A stretch of 64,000 bases of DNA from the NCBI RefSeq assembly GCF_025639805.1, contig NZ_CP106735.1, positions 994,001 through 1,058,000 of the forward strand. The letters run 5' to 3'. The notes beneath the pieces are model-generated. The model saw nothing but the letters and a program-made list of their open reading frames with translations, did not search any database and was not told the DNA's origin. Made by a program: the position numbers and the translations under genes. The first letter of the stretch is position 1, and each line of letters starts with the position of its first letter. The stretch is from Reichenbachiella carrageenanivorans. GTDB lineage: Bacteria > Bacteroidota > Bacteroidia > Cytophagales > Cyclobacteriaceae. Below are positions 1 through 9,648 of this stretch, one piece after another.

Positions 1-179
1 ATATCTACATACTGTGCGCCTTGTTCCCACTGGAAACTATGCTCTGGTAGTACCCATGGCCCCACCGACAAGGTAGGTCTTGCCGTAGCTATAGACTCCT
101 GTGCTTGTGTATTGTGAAAAAGGAAAACGGCAAATAGCAAGACAATAAAAGTCTTACAAATTGAGTTAAGATTGATCAT
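1..179 (-). CDS. N-terminus of a secreted, probably outer-membrane transporter-like protein (partial)
   Basis: The frame opens with ATG at 179 and runs off the left edge, giving about 59 residues. A signal peptide is clear: a hydrophobic stretch VLLFAVFLF, then the cleavage-like HNTQAQ. The mature start, ARPTLSVGPWVLPEHSFQWE, has the arrangement of the first strands of the 'MetA-pathway of phenol degradation' outer-membrane barrel family (a DRP-like motif, then a V/L-P-x-x-x-F-Q strand). That family call is by eye on a short fragment and is tentative. It is divergent from the S41 protease gene, with 200 bp between them. Confidence 0.5.
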   Translation of the reverse strand, partial: MINLNSICKTFIVLLFAVFLFHNTQAQESIATARPTLSVGPWVLPEHSFQWEQGAQYVD

Positions 180-292
180 GTTTAGTTTTTTTCATTTTAC
201 TTATGAATTTAAAACTTATCCGCATTATTTATAATCTATAATAGAAATAATTCGTCTTCATTATCCAAAAAGGGAGTTAAGCAAATTATCTC

Positions 293-300
293 TATTTTTG
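293..300 (+). promoter_or_regulatory. Candidate -7 promoter box of the S41 protease gene
   Basis: TATTTTTG matches the Bacteroidota -7 consensus TAnnTTTG. It predicts a start of transcription near 305 and a leader of about 75 nt. No good TTG -33 element is visible at the expected distance. Confidence 0.4.
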
Positions 301-380
301 AAGACACGCTTTAAATCCAAGATAATTTAGAACAAGGCAACCAAAAGCAACAATAACTCATTTTTCCGTATAAAATAAAT

Positions 381-2039
381 ATGAAACTGAAGGGCAAGGC
401 AAAAAAAAATCTACTCATTGGGATAACCCTCTCTATGTTGTTATTGGGCATATTTTCTTTTTCCAATGACGATAAGTATTTTGAAATGGCAAAGAATCTA
501 GAAATCTTCGCTTCACTATACGGAGAAGTCAACACATACTATGTAGACGAAGTAAACCCCAATAAGCTCATCCGTACGAGTATCAATGCCATGCTAGAAA
601 AACTCGATCCCTATACCGTCTACATTCCAGAAGACGATATCGAAGATTTTCGCACCAATGCTACTGGCGAATATGGAGGAATAGGCATCCAGTCCAACAA
701 AATCAAAGAACAGCATGTCGTACTAAATATTTATGAAAATTCACCTGCAAGCACGGCTGGCATCAAAATAGGTGATGTGATCACCGCTGTGGATGGCGTA
801 AGACTTGGCAATCTTACCGACGATCAGGCGGGTAAACTGATGAAAGGACAATCAGGGTCAGACATTCAAATAGAGGTCATCCGCAATGGCAATGAAAAAC
901 TAAGTTTCACTACCACAAGAGAAAAAATTACCATACCCAATATCAGCTACAGCACACTCATGGATGAGTCTATAGGCTATTTAAGGCTAAGTGAGTTTAC
1001 CAATGATGCAGCCGATGACGTGAAAAAAACCGTGCTAGACCTAAAAAAACAAGGCGCCAAAGAATTGATTATTGACCTACGAGAAAACCCAGGAGGGCTC
1101 CTCAACGAAGCCGTAGATATTTGTAACCTTTTCGTCACTAAGGGTTCAAAAATAGTAGACACTAAAGGAAAAATAGAAGCACAAAGCCACTCCTACACAG
1201 CCAAAGCTGAGCCATTGGACTTAGACATTCCTATTGCAGTCATTATCAACCACAATAGTGCCTCTGCTTCCGAAATTGTATCTGGCGTAATCCAAGACTA
1301 TGATCGAGGGGTGATCATTGGACAAAAGTCTTACGGCAAAGGACTGGTACAGGTATCTCGAAAATTATCATTCAACTCGCAGCTCAAAGTAACTACTGCC
1401 AAATACTATATCCCTAGTGGCAGGTGTATTCAAGCACTGGACTATGCACATCGCACCTCTGACGGCAGTGCCACCAAAGTAGCAGATTCTCTTAAAACAA
1501 AGTTTTACACCTCCAACAATAGACTGGTCTATGATGGAGGCGGAATAGACCCTGATATTTTGATCAAAGAACCCTCACCTTCATCCTATACCAAAAACCT
1601 AGCAGAAAGCAATCTTATTTTTGACTATGCAACCAAATACTACTACGAAAACGACAGCATAGCTGCTCCTCAAGTATTTGAGCTGACAGATGCCGAGTAT
1701 CAGGATTTTATAAACTGGATGTCTACCAAAACATTTAAAAATCCTTCTCAAGTAGAAAACACACTAGAGCTGCTTGAAGAAGCCGCCACCGACGACGATG
1801 TATATCACAATCTCATCGCAGAGATAGAAGGCATCACTGCTTCTGTCGAAAAAATCAAATCTAACGGTTTGATTACCTTCAAACCAGAAATAAAAACGTT
1901 ACTAGAAAAGCACATCATATTGAGATACTACTACACCTCTGGAGTAGTAGAAGCAGCACTCTATAAAGACCAAGAAATCAAAGAGGCGCGCAAAATACTC
2001 TCTGATTCTGAGGCATATATCACCTTATTAAAAGGCTAG
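381..2039 (+). CDS. S41 family C-terminal processing peptidase with PDZ domain
   Basis: A 552-residue CtpA/Prc-type serine protease of the cell envelope. The N-terminal hydrophobic segment (about residues 10-27) is a signal peptide or anchor. A PDZ domain follows (about 80-165), including the GIGIQ carboxylate-binding strand and SPASTAGIKIGD. The S41 catalytic domain holds the Ser-Lys dyad: Ser295 in SASASEI and Lys320 in SYGKGLVQ, with Gln324 after it. A C-terminal helical region of about 150 residues is typical of Bacteroidota members. Such enzymes trim or degrade exported proteins by recognising C-termini. The transporter gene follows 46 bp downstream on the same strand and may be cotranscribed. 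Confidence 0.93.
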   Translation: MKLKGKAKKNLLIGITLSMLLLGIFSFSNDDKYFEMAKNLEIFASLYGEVNTYYVDEVNPNKLIRTSINAMLEKLDPYTVYIPEDDIEDFRTNATGEYGGIGIQSNKIKEQHVVLNIYENSPASTAGIKIGDVITAVDGVRLGNLTDDQAGKLMKGQSGSDIQIEVIRNGNEKLSFTTTREKITIPNISYSTLMDESIGYLRLSEFTNDAADDVKKTVLDLKKQGAKELIIDLRENPGGLLNEAVDICNLFVTKGSKIVDTKGKIEAQSHSYTAKAEPLDLDIPIAVIINHNSASASEIVSGVIQDYDRGVIIGQKSYGKGLVQVSRKLSFNSQLKVTTAKYYIPSGRCIQALDYAHRTSDGSATKVADSLKTKFYTSNNRLVYDGGGIDPDILIKEPSPSSYTKNLAESNLIFDYATKYYYENDSIAAPQVFELTDAEYQDFINWMSTKTFKNPSQVENTLELLEEAATDDDVYHNLIAEIEGITASVEKIKSNGLITFKPEIKTLLEKHIILRYYYTSGVVEAALYKDQEIKEARKILSDSEAYITLLKG

Positions 2040-2085
2040 ACATTCTCTTTGCTTTCTGATATATTGCAAGCTTATATTCATCCCT

Positions 2086-3000
2086 ATGTACGAAAATCTG
2101 GATCACGTAGTCCTTACCTTTAACAAGGAGTCGCTGCTACTACTCAATGCTTGCATTGCGCTCATCATGTTTGGAGTAGCCCTAGACCTCAAGGTTCATC
2201 ATTTCAAATATCTACTTAAAACACCCAAGGTTATTTTTATCGGCTTAGCATCACAACTTCTTTTATTACCGCTGATCACCTTCTTACTCGTACTTTTGCT
2301 AAAACCCTCTCCTAGCATGGCACTCGGCATGATGCTAGTAGCCGCCTGTCCAGGAGGCAACGTATCCAACTTTTACGCCAGCCTGTCCAATGGCAATGTA
2401 GCACTATCCGTCAGCCTAACGGCGATTACCTCGTCCTTAGCCTTTTTGTCTACTCCGCTTAATTTTACCTTTTGGGCCAACCAATACGCCCCTACAGCAG
2501 CCATCTTACACTCCGTCAAACTCGACATTCTAGATGTAATTATCACCGTTGTTTTTATCCTAGTGATCCCGCTTGTGCTAGGTATGCTGGTCAATAAAAA
2601 ACATCCAAAAACTACACTCAAGATAGCTAAACCTATCAAGCGACTCTCCATATTGATTTTTGCAGGATTTGTAGTAGGAGCACTTGCCTCCAATTTCGAT
2701 CACTTCGTAAATTACATCTTCAATTTTATATTTCTCGTCATGATCCACAATGCTCTAGCGCTGACCACAGGCTATTCATTCTCTAAGCTATTCAAAATAG
2801 GCATACCCGAAACTCGCAGCATCACCATCGAAACGGGCATTCAAAATTCTGGTTTAGCGCTGGTCATAATCTTCGAATATTTCAACGGCATGGGAGGCAT
2901 GGCCATCATTGCTGCTTGGTGGGGCGTATGGCATTTGATCTCTGGTGCATTGATCTCGTGGCAGTGGTCTTCTCGACCCGCTATAGCAGCCACTCCGTAA
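2086..3000 (+). CDS. Bile acid:sodium symporter (BASS/SBF) family transporter
   Basis: A 304-residue polytopic inner-membrane protein with about nine to ten hydrophobic segments. The signatures AACPGGNVSNFYASLSNGNV (about residues 86-105) and ETGIQNSGLALVII (near 247-260) are the two conserved crossover motifs of the BASS family, which carry the sodium and substrate sites. Substrates of bacterial members include bile acids, pantoate and other organic anions; nothing here fixes the substrate. The gene lies 46 bp after the S41 protease gene, so cotranscription is possible. Confidence 0.88.
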   Translation: MYENLDHVVLTFNKESLLLLNACIALIMFGVALDLKVHHFKYLLKTPKVIFIGLASQLLLLPLITFLLVLLLKPSPSMALGMMLVAACPGGNVSNFYASLSNGNVALSVSLTAITSSLAFLSTPLNFTFWANQYAPTAAILHSVKLDILDVIITVVFILVIPLVLGMLVNKKHPKTTLKIAKPIKRLSILIFAGFVVGALASNFDHFVNYIFNFIFLVMIHNALALTTGYSFSKLFKIGIPETRSITIETGIQNSGLALVIIFEYFNGMGGMAIIAAWWGVWHLISGALISWQWSSRPAIAATP

Positions 3001-3048
3001 GTATTTTTTTCCCGTAAAAACTACTTTTATTAATTGCTCTATTTATTG

Positions 3049-3056
3049 TACTTTTG
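3049..3056 (+). promoter_or_regulatory. Candidate -7 box upstream of the 72-residue protein
   Basis: TACTTTTG matches TAnnTTTG and would start transcription near 3061, about 30 nt before the ATG. A TTG lies upstream at 3034-3036, but its spacing is too short for a canonical -33 element. Confidence 0.4.
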
Positions 3057-3090
3057 AGACAACCCATTTGATAATTCGACGACTATCGAG

Positions 3091-3309
3091 ATGAAGACTG
3101 AGTTTATTTGGTACAACCCTGCAGAAAAAGAGTATCAGTTTGGCGACAAAAAGTGCTACATCGATACTATACGCAATAGCAATCAATCGCACAATTTTGT
3201 GATTCTCGATCGATTCCCTAATATCAGTGCCGATTTCAGAATCAAGCTTATCTCTAAACTCAGATTCCTCAATTCCGCAAGTAAATCAGGCGTTTTAGAG
3301 TTCATTTAG
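3091..3309 (+). CDS. Small hypothetical protein (72 aa)
   Basis: The ATG-started frame encodes a mostly soluble, basic protein without signal peptide or membrane segment. It begins MKTEFIWYNP and contains one Cys (KKCYID). The family is not recognised. Support for a real gene comes from a promoter-like box about 35 bp upstream, ordinary amino-acid composition and the absence of a competing gene on the other strand. A rho-independent terminator lies about 175 nt downstream. Confidence 0.6.
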   Translation: MKTEFIWYNPAEKEYQFGDKKCYIDTIRNSNQSHNFVILDRFPNISADFRIKLISKLRFLNSASKSGVLEFI

Positions 3310-3632
3310 GCCTCTTTTCTGGTTTATCCCCAATATACCCCCACTGATCGAAGCCCTACTCCTTCTGATCGAATCACCGTATTTCTACTGGCAATAATCG
3401 AGTGAGACCCTCCGTCTATCGAATTAAATATTTAGTCCTAAATGAGCTGGCTATACTTGTATCAAGAAAGCGCAGTTTATGAGAATCCAAGTTCGCTTAT
3501 CGGACTTGGGTTTTCTTTTAACCGCCAAAGACATTACCTCAAGGTCCGAATAAATTAGCTATAGGAAAGATTCGGAACAGGTTAGTATGAATTGGAATTT
3601 TGTAACGCCTCCTCATCTTGGGGAGGCGTTTT
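3310..3632. other. Intergenic region with two plus-strand terminator hairpins
   Basis: These 323 bases contain no convincing reading frame. They hold two separate rho-independent terminator-like hairpins facing the plus direction (3484-3520 and 3604-3634). The 80-nt stretch between them could be a small RNA or simply a reinforced end for the upstream gene. No tRNA-like fold was recognised. Confidence 0.5.
3484..3520 (+). terminator. Rho-independent terminator
   Basis: CCAAGTTCG (3487-3495) pairs with CGGACTTGG (3501-3509), including one G-U pair, around a CTTAT loop. It is followed by TTTTCTTTT. Orientation is plus, downstream of the 72-residue gene. Confidence 0.65.
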
Positions 3633-3634
3633 TT
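3604..3634 (+). terminator. Rho-independent terminator between convergent transcripts
   Basis: AACGCCTCC (3604-3612) pairs perfectly with GGAGGCGTT (3622-3630), followed by T6 on the plus strand. The T-run overlaps the complement of the hemB stop codon. It faces plus, so it blocks transcription into hemB from the left. The minus strand has no T-run after the stem. Confidence 0.7.
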
Positions 3635-4604
3635 ATTTCATCAGGAGTGCTGCCTCTTTCGCAAAATAGGTCAATATCACCTTAGCCCCTGCACGCTTCA
3701 TACTGAGCAACATCTCCATCATGGCTGTGTCATTGTCTAGCCAGCCTTTCTGTGCTGCTGCTTTGAGCATGGCATATTCCCCAGACACATTGTACGCCGC
3801 TATCGGCAAATCAAAATTATCCCTCAGTAATTTGATCACATCTAAATAAGCCAATGCTGGCTTTACCATCAAAAAATCTGCCCCTTCTTCCTCGTCGAGT
3901 TCTGCTTCTATAATCGCTTCACGCAAGTTAGCTGGATTCATCTGGTAGGTCTTTTTGTCGCCCGATTTAGGTGCAGAGTCGAGGGCATCTCTGAATGGGC
4001 CATAAAAAGCACTTGCATACTTAGCCGTATATGACATGATCGATGTGTCTTCAAACCCATTGTCATCCAAGATCTCACGAATGTACTCCACACGTCCGTC
4101 CATCATATCTGAAGGGCCTATGATGTCTGCCCCTGTTTCGGCTTGTGCCAATGCCATAGCTCCTAGTACCTCCAGCGACTCGTCATTTAGTATATTGCCA
4201 TACTCATCCACGATGCCATCGTGCCCATCTGTACTGTAAGGATCCATCGCCACATCCGTCATGATACACGCCTCTGGAAATTTGTCTTTGATTTCCTCCA
4301 AGGCCTGCAAATAGAAAAAGTTTGGATTGTGACTTTTGGTTGCAAGTTTGTCCTTGTGCTTTTCGTCTACCACAGGAAAAATATCGAACGCATTGATCCC
4401 CAAATTCATGCAAGTATCTATTTCCTTAAGCATCAGATCCACCGACAGCCTATGAATCCCTGGCATAGACTCCACGGCTATAGATTTAGACTTGCCTTCC
4501 AACAAAAATAAAGGATACATAAAATCTTTAGTAGATAATCTGGTTTCCTCCACCATATCACGAATGGCAGTAGATTTTCGGTTTCTTCTCGGGCGTCTCA
4601 GCAT
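3633..4604 (-). CDS. hemB: Porphobilinogen synthase (delta-aminolevulinate dehydratase)
   Basis: A cytosolic enzyme that condenses two 5-aminolevulinate molecules to porphobilinogen in haem, sirohaem and cobalamin synthesis; 323 residues, the usual length. The two active-site lysines are in SYTAKYASAF (Lys195) and FLMVKPALAYLD (Lys248, Schiff base). The metal loop reads DVAMDPYSTDGHDG (residues 117-130). It lacks the three cysteines of zinc-dependent enzymes, so this belongs to the Asp-rich, non-zinc (Mg2+-type) class. A TAnnTTTG box lies just upstream. The next annotated gene, a B12-dependent mutase, is not linked by an operon. Confidence 0.96.
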   Translation of the reverse strand: MLRRPRRNRKSTAIRDMVEETRLSTKDFMYPLFLLEGKSKSIAVESMPGIHRLSVDLMLKEIDTCMNLGINAFDIFPVVDEKHKDKLATKSHNPNFFYLQALEEIKDKFPEACIMTDVAMDPYSTDGHDGIVDEYGNILNDESLEVLGAMALAQAETGADIIGPSDMMDGRVEYIREILDDNGFEDTSIMSYTAKYASAFYGPFRDALDSAPKSGDKKTYQMNPANLREAIIEAELDEEEGADFLMVKPALAYLDVIKLLRDNFDLPIAAYNVSGEYAMLKAAAQKGWLDNDTAMMEMLLSMKRAGAKVILTYFAKEAALLMK

Positions 4605-4620
4605 GATTCTTCTTTTTTTG

Positions 4621-4628
4621 CAAATGTA
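4621..4628 (-). promoter_or_regulatory. Candidate -7 box of hemB
   Basis: Read on the minus strand the sequence is TACATTTG, an exact TAnnTTTG match. It implies transcription from about 4616 and a leader of only about 12 nt before the ATG at 4604. Confidence 0.5.
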
Positions 4629-4819
4629 AAAAGATGTGCTGAATAGACGAGCGATTACATACTGAAGCCAGCCGATGGTCTATGACTAAAAGCAGACAAT
4701 AATGCTAATTATCTGTTATTCATCTAGTTATTCCCTCTTTTTTGTTGTAAATTATTAAACTTCATAAGGGATTCATCTATCCCAGATTGTTAAATATTCA
4801 AGACACAAAGGCGTGAGAT

Positions 4820-6052
4820 ATGAAACAATTGAGAATATACCTGTTGGTGGCTTCACTTTTTATAGTTGGTCAAGGTATGTCTCAACAGATCGGATTTGAT
4901 TTTCCATCAGGCACCCACAAAGTCACCATTCCCTTCGAACGCTACAACAACCTTATCGTGATACCCGTCACGATCAATCATTCTCTAACACTCAAATTTA
5001 TCTTTGACACGGGCGTACAATACCCTATTCTCACTGAGAAAATGTTTGGTGAATATTTAAACCTAGACTATAGCAGAAACATTACCATCCAAGGGCCTGG
5101 CGAAGCAGATTCCATCAAAGCCAAAGTAGCTCATAATGTTTCCCTCAGTTTGCCTGGAGGCGTAGAATCTGGCATTAGTCAAGCACTGGTGGTACTAGAA
5201 GAGGACTATCTCAAACTACGAAACAACCTAGGTGTCGACGTCTTTGGTGTGATCGGCTATGACCTATTCAGCAGATTTGTGGTAGAGATCAACTACGACG
5301 AAAATCACATCACACTCTACGAGCCAAAAAAATTCAGAGCAAGAAATGCTTATAAAAAGATTCCAATGAAAGTGGTGAACACCAAACCCTATGTAGAAAT
5401 CACCATCATGAAAAACGAAAAAGAAGGACAACGCATGCACCTAATGGTAGACTCAGGCGCTAGTCATGCCGTGTTGCTGGACAATCCAGAGGACAATTCT
5501 TTGATCCCAGAACAAAACATCACCACAGTAATCGGTCGTGGGCTTGGCGGCAATATCAACGGCTACCTAGGCAGAATGGCTTCTATCAGGTTGGGGAAAT
5601 TCGAATTTGAAGAACCTATCGCCTCTTTCCCAATTGTAGGGGACTATGGAGAAGCCATCAAAAGAGGCAGTAGAAATGGCACCATAGGAGGCGAACTACT
5701 CTCTAGATTCAATGTAGTCTTCGATTATTTTGGTGGATATCTCTACCTCAAAAAAGGAAGTATGTTTAACAAGGAATTTGAGCATGATATGAGTGGCATG
5801 CACATCGCTGCCGATGGCAAACAACTTAAGCAACTCAAAATCTACAACGTACGCGCCGACTCTCCTGCCTATCATGCAGGCCTTCGAGAAGGTGACCTAA
5901 TCGAATCCATCAATGGTTACTCGTTAGAAAGCCTAGAATTCTCTGACTTTTGCTCTCTACTCAGAAATCGCCCAGGCAAAAAAATAGTCGTGAAGTATAC
6001 TCGAAATGGGTCCACCCAAAAAACCACTTTCAAACTAGAACGCTACATCTAA
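4820..6052 (+). CDS. Secreted retropepsin-like aspartyl protease with C-terminal PDZ domain
   Basis: A 410-residue protein with an N-terminal signal peptide (hydrophobic LLVASLFIVGQG, cleavage near MSQQ). Two retropepsin-like lobes carry the paired catalytic motifs: FIFDTGVQYP with Asp63 and LMVDSGASHAV with Asp211. Having both lobes in one chain removes the need for dimerisation. A PDZ domain follows at about 325-405 (SPAYHAGLREGDLIESINGY). The architecture matches the Bacteroidota 'aspartyl protease family protein' with PDZ. It probably acts in the periplasm or at the outer membrane; the substrate is unknown. It stands alone, with 215 bp upstream and 178 bp downstream. Confidence 0.88.
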   Translation: MKQLRIYLLVASLFIVGQGMSQQIGFDFPSGTHKVTIPFERYNNLIVIPVTINHSLTLKFIFDTGVQYPILTEKMFGEYLNLDYSRNITIQGPGEADSIKAKVAHNVSLSLPGGVESGISQALVVLEEDYLKLRNNLGVDVFGVIGYDLFSRFVVEINYDENHITLYEPKKFRARNAYKKIPMKVVNTKPYVEITIMKNEKEGQRMHLMVDSGASHAVLLDNPEDNSLIPEQNITTVIGRGLGGNINGYLGRMASIRLGKFEFEEPIASFPIVGDYGEAIKRGSRNGTIGGELLSRFNVVFDYFGGYLYLKKGSMFNKEFEHDMSGMHIAADGKQLKQLKIYNVRADSPAYHAGLREGDLIESINGYSLESLEFSDFCSLLRNRPGKKIVVKYTRNGSTQKTTFKLERYI

Positions 6053-6201
6053 AGTTTACGCATTCTTTTAGCGAAAATTCTCCGTTCTTCATTCTACATC
6101 AAAACACAAATGAGATTTGAATACGCTCATTTGAGCATCTTATGCAGGGATTGTTCCTTTTTCCTTTTCAGGATTAAATCAGCGAAAAATATTTTATTTC
6201 T

Positions 6202-6209
6202 TAGTTTTG
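6202..6209 (+). promoter_or_regulatory. Candidate -7 box of icmF
   Basis: TAGTTTTG matches TAnnTTTG. It predicts a transcription start near 6214 and a leader of about 17 nt to the ATG at 6231. Confidence 0.4.
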
Positions 6210-6230
6210 TCGACTTAAAATTTGAAAGGT

Positions 6231-9200
6231 ATGACCCAAAATAAAATCAACCCGTATCAACCCAAAAATCACATCCGTATCGTCACGGCTGCTTCTTTAT
6301 TTGATGGACACGATGCCGCCATCAATATCATGCGAAGAATCATCCAATCTACTGGTGTGGAGGTCATACATCTAGGGCACAATCGATCTGTAAACGAAAT
6401 AGTAAATTGTGCCATCCAAGAAGACGCACAGGCCATCGCAATCACCTCATACCAAGGCGGACATGTGGAATATTTCAAATACATGCACGATCTACTCAAA
6501 GAAAACGGTAGTGAACACATCAAGATATTTGGCGGAGGCGGAGGCACCATACTCCCTACCGAAATAGAAGAGCTACATGCCTACGGCATTTCAAGAATTT
6601 ATTCACCGGACGATGGGCGTGCCATGGGCCTGCAGGGCATGATCAACGACATGGTGGCCGCCAGCGACTTTGCCATTGGAGAAAACCTGAATGGAGAACA
6701 CCAACAAATAAATAAAAAAGACGCCAAATCTATCGCGAGAATAATATCGGCTGCAGAAAATTTCCCAGAACAATCCAAAGACACCCTCCAAGCCATTGAC
6801 GAAAAGTCTAAAACATCTGACACACCTGTACTAGGAATCACGGGTACTGGCGGTGCAGGCAAGTCCTCTTTAGTAGATGAACTAGTCAGAAGGTTTCTGG
6901 TGGACTTTGAAGACAAAAGCATTGCTATTATCTCTGTAGACCCTTCTAAACGCAAAACAGGAGGTGCGTTATTAGGCGACCGAATTCGCATGAACGCCAT
7001 CAACAATTCGCGCGTGTACATGCGGTCGCTAGCCACTCGCCAGTCCAATCTGGCCTTGTCCAAATATGTACAAGAAGCCGTAAACGTGGTGAAAAGTGCG
7101 GGCTATGACTTGGTGATATTAGAAACCAGCGGCATCGGCCAGTCGGACACCGAAATCATCGAACACTCTGACCTATCGCTCTACGTGATGACTCCCGAAT
7201 ATGGTGCAGCCACACAATTAGAAAAAATTGATATGCTCGATTTTGCCGACATCATAGCACTCAACAAATTCGACAAGCGAGGAGCACTAGATGCCTTGCG
7301 CGATGTCAAAAAACAATACCAAAGAAACCATCAGCTCTTCGACACCCCCGTAGACAACCTGCCTGTCTTTGGCACCATCGCCTCGCAGTTCAACGACCCG
7401 GGTATGAACAAGCTCTATCGAGTAATCATGGATGCTATCACGGACAAAACGGGAGCAGAATTAAAATCCACCTTTCAGGCCTCCGAAGAAATGTCGGAGA
7501 AGATTTTCATCATTCCGCCTAAGCGGACGAGATACCTTTCGGAAATATCGGACAGCATTCGGGAGTACGATCAGTGGGTAGAAAAGCAACGCCAAATCGC
7601 TCAAGACTTGTTTGGCATAGACCGTACCATGAAATTGTCGCAAGACGAAGAGCTAAACACCAAACTAAAGGAACTCTACAAGGAAACAGCACTAGATTTC
7701 GACCCTAGAAATCAGCAAGTACTCAGCGAGTGGCAAACCAAGGTAGACAACTACAACTCCGACGAATTTGTGTACCAAGTCAGAGGAAAAGACATCAAAG
7801 TACAAACCAAATCCGAATCGCTATCGCACACCAAAATCCCTAAAGTATCCTTACCCAAATATGAGGCTTGGGGAGACATATTGAAGTGGAGTCTTCAAGA
7901 AAACGTGCCGGGTGAGTTTCCCTACACGGCAGGTGTATTTCCATTCAAAAGACAGGGCGAAGACCCTACCCGTATGTTTGCTGGCGAAGGCGGGCCAGAG
8001 CGCACCAACAGAAGATTTCACTACGTGTCGAAAGGGCTGCCTGCCGCTAGACTGTCTACCGCGTTCGATTCGGTGACACTCTATGGCGAAGACCCAGATC
8101 ATCGCCCAGACATCTATGGCAAAATCGGCAACTCTGGCGTGAACATCTGCTGCCTAGACGATGCTAAAAAACTTTACTCTGGGTTTAACCTATCCGCTCC
8201 TACCACATCCGTATCGATGACGATCAACGGCCCAGCGGCTACTATATGTGCCTTCTTTATGAACGCCGCCATAGACCAGCAATGCGAGCTATACATCAAA
8301 GAAAATGGGCTAGAGCAAGACGTTGAAAAGAAAATAGCTGCGATCTACAAAGGCAGAGAAAACAAACGCCCCCACTACCAAGGTGACTTGCCCGAGGGCA
8401 ACAACGGCTTGGGTCTCATGCTATTGGGCGTAACGGGCGATCAGGTGTTGGACACCGAGGTATATCAGCACATCAAAACCGAAACACTTGCCAAAGTACG
8501 AGGTACCGTCCAAGCTGATATTCTCAAAGAAGATCAAGCACAGAATACCTGCATTTTCTCAACCGAGTTTTCGCTGCGAGTGATGGGAGATGTGCAGCAG
8601 TACTTCATCGATCAGAATGTAAGGAATTTTTATTCGGTGTCTATTTCAGGGTATCACATTGCAGAGGCTGGCGCCAATCCAATTACTCAACTGGCTCTCA
8701 CGCTGTCGAATGGTTTCACTTTCGTGGAATACTATGTATCGAGAGGCATGGACATCAACAAGTTTGCTCCTAACCTCTCCTTCTTCTTTTCGAATGGTAT
8801 CGACCCAGAATATGCCGTGATCGGCCGAGTAGCCAGAAGAATTTGGGCGAAAGCCATGAAACTGAAATACGGTGCCGACAGCCGCTCGCAGATGCTGAAA
8901 TACCACATCCAGACCAGCGGCCGATCACTACATGCCCAGGAGATCGACTTCAACGATATCCGTACCACCTTGCAGGCACTCTATGCGATCTACGACAACT
9001 GCAACTCGCTACACACCAATGCCTACGACGAGGCCATTACTACACCTACAGAAGAATCCGTAAGGCGTGCCATGGCCATCCAGCTCATTATCAATAGAGA
9101 ACTAGGATTGGCTAAAAATGAAAATCCTATTCAAGGGTCGTTTATCATTGAAGAACTGACCGATCTGGTAGAAGAAGCCGTACTCGAAGAGTTCGACAGA

Positions 9201-9599
9201 ATCACTGAAAGAGGTGGTGTGCTGGGTGCTATGGAAACCATGTATCAGCGCAGCAAAATCCAGGAAGAGAGCCTATACTATGAAACCCTCAAACATACGG
9301 GCGAATTCCCGATCATTGGCGTCAACACGTTCTTATCGTCAAAAGGCTCCCCTACCGTAGTGCCTAGAGAAGTCATTCGTGCCACTACAGAAGAGAAAGA
9401 ATATCAAATCGAAATGCTCCATCACTTGAAGGAGTTTAGCGGCAACGAATCGAATGCGGCTTTGAAAAAATTGCAGGAAACTGCCATCCACAATGAAAAC
9501 ATATTCGATACGCTGATGGAAACTGTGAAGCACTGCTCACTGGGCCAAATCACACACGCACTCTTCGAAGTGGGCGGGCAGTATAGACGGAATATGTAA
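6231..9599 (+). CDS. icmF: Fused isobutyryl-CoA mutase (IcmF)
   Basis: An adenosylcobalamin-dependent mutase that interconverts isobutyryl-CoA and n-butyryl-CoA, fused to its own G-protein chaperone; 1122 residues from ATG 6231. An in-frame TTG at 6222 is also possible. Domains in order: B12-binding Rossmann domain (about 15-150; FDGHDAAI with cobalt-ligand-type His27); MeaB-like GTPase (about 195-420; Walker [10 protein letters not shown] with Lys211); linker; and mutase barrel (about 540-1110; [19 protein letters not shown] and [15 protein letters not shown]). The full-length single-chain order is diagnostic for IcmF rather than methylmalonyl-CoA mutase. Some IcmF proteins also act on pivalyl-CoA or isovaleryl-CoA. 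Cobalamin must be made or imported. Confidence 0.95.
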   Translation: MTQNKINPYQPKNHIRIVTAASLFDGHDAAINIMRRIIQSTGVEVIHLGHNRSVNEIVNCAIQEDAQAIAITSYQGGHVEYFKYMHDLLKENGSEHIKIFGGGGGTILPTEIEELHAYGISRIYSPDDGRAMGLQGMINDMVAASDFAIGENLNGEHQQINKKDAKSIARIISAAENFPEQSKDTLQAIDEKSKTSDTPVLGITGTGGAGKSSLVDELVRRFLVDFEDKSIAIISVDPSKRKTGGALLGDRIRMNAINNSRVYMRSLATRQSNLALSKYVQEAVNVVKSAGYDLVILETSGIGQSDTEIIEHSDLSLYVMTPEYGAATQLEKIDMLDFADIIALNKFDKRGALDALRDVKKQYQRNHQLFDTPVDNLPVFGTIASQFNDPGMNKLYRVIMDAITDKTGAELKSTFQASEEMSEKIFIIPPKRTRYLSEISDSIREYDQWVEKQRQIAQDLFGIDRTMKLSQDEELNTKLKELYKETALDFDPRNQQVLSEWQTKVDNYNSDEFVYQVRGKDIKVQTKSESLSHTKIPKVSLPKYEAWGDILKWSLQENVPGEFPYTAGVFPFKRQGEDPTRMFAGEGGPERTNRRFHYVSKGLPAARLSTAFDSVTLYGEDPDHRPDIYGKIGNSGVNICCLDDAKKLYSGFNLSAPTTSVSMTINGPAATICAFFMNAAIDQQCELYIKENGLEQDVEKKIAAIYKGRENKRPHYQGDLPEGNNGLGLMLLGVTGDQVLDTEVYQHIKTETLAKVRGTVQADILKEDQAQNTCIFSTEFSLRVMGDVQQYFIDQNVRNFYSVSISGYHIAEAGANPITQLALTLSNGFTFVEYYVSRGMDINKFAPNLSFFFSNGIDPEYAVIGRVARRIWAKAMKLKYGADSRSQMLKYHIQTSGRSLHAQEIDFNDIRTTLQALYAIYDNCNSLHTNAYDEAITTPTEESVRRAMAIQLIINRELGLAKNENPIQGSFIIEELTDLVEEAVLEEFDRITERGGVLGAMETMYQRSKIQEESLYYETLKHTGEFPIIGVNTFLSSKGSPTVVPREVIRATTEEKEYQIEMLHHLKEFSGNESNAALKKLQETAIHNENIFDTLMETVKHCSLGQITHALFEVGGQYRRNM

Positions 9600-9603
9600 A
9601 AGA

Positions 9604-9643
9604 CTCCGATGGAAGTAGCGACTCATTTCTACCTCCATCGGAA
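9604..9643 (-). terminator. Terminator between icmF and the convergent EamA gene
   Basis: A long stem, TCCGATGGA...TCCATCGGA (9 bp), is extended by GTAG/CTAC after a mismatch. On the minus strand the hairpin is followed by GTCTTTT, so it best serves the EamA gene. On the plus strand no T-run follows, though the hairpin could protect the icmF 3' end. Confidence 0.55.
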
Positions 9644-9648
9644 TCCAA

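Noticed and set aside
6269..7063. Minus-strand frames inside icmF
   Set aside because: They are antisense shadows; IcmF domains are continuous on the plus strand.
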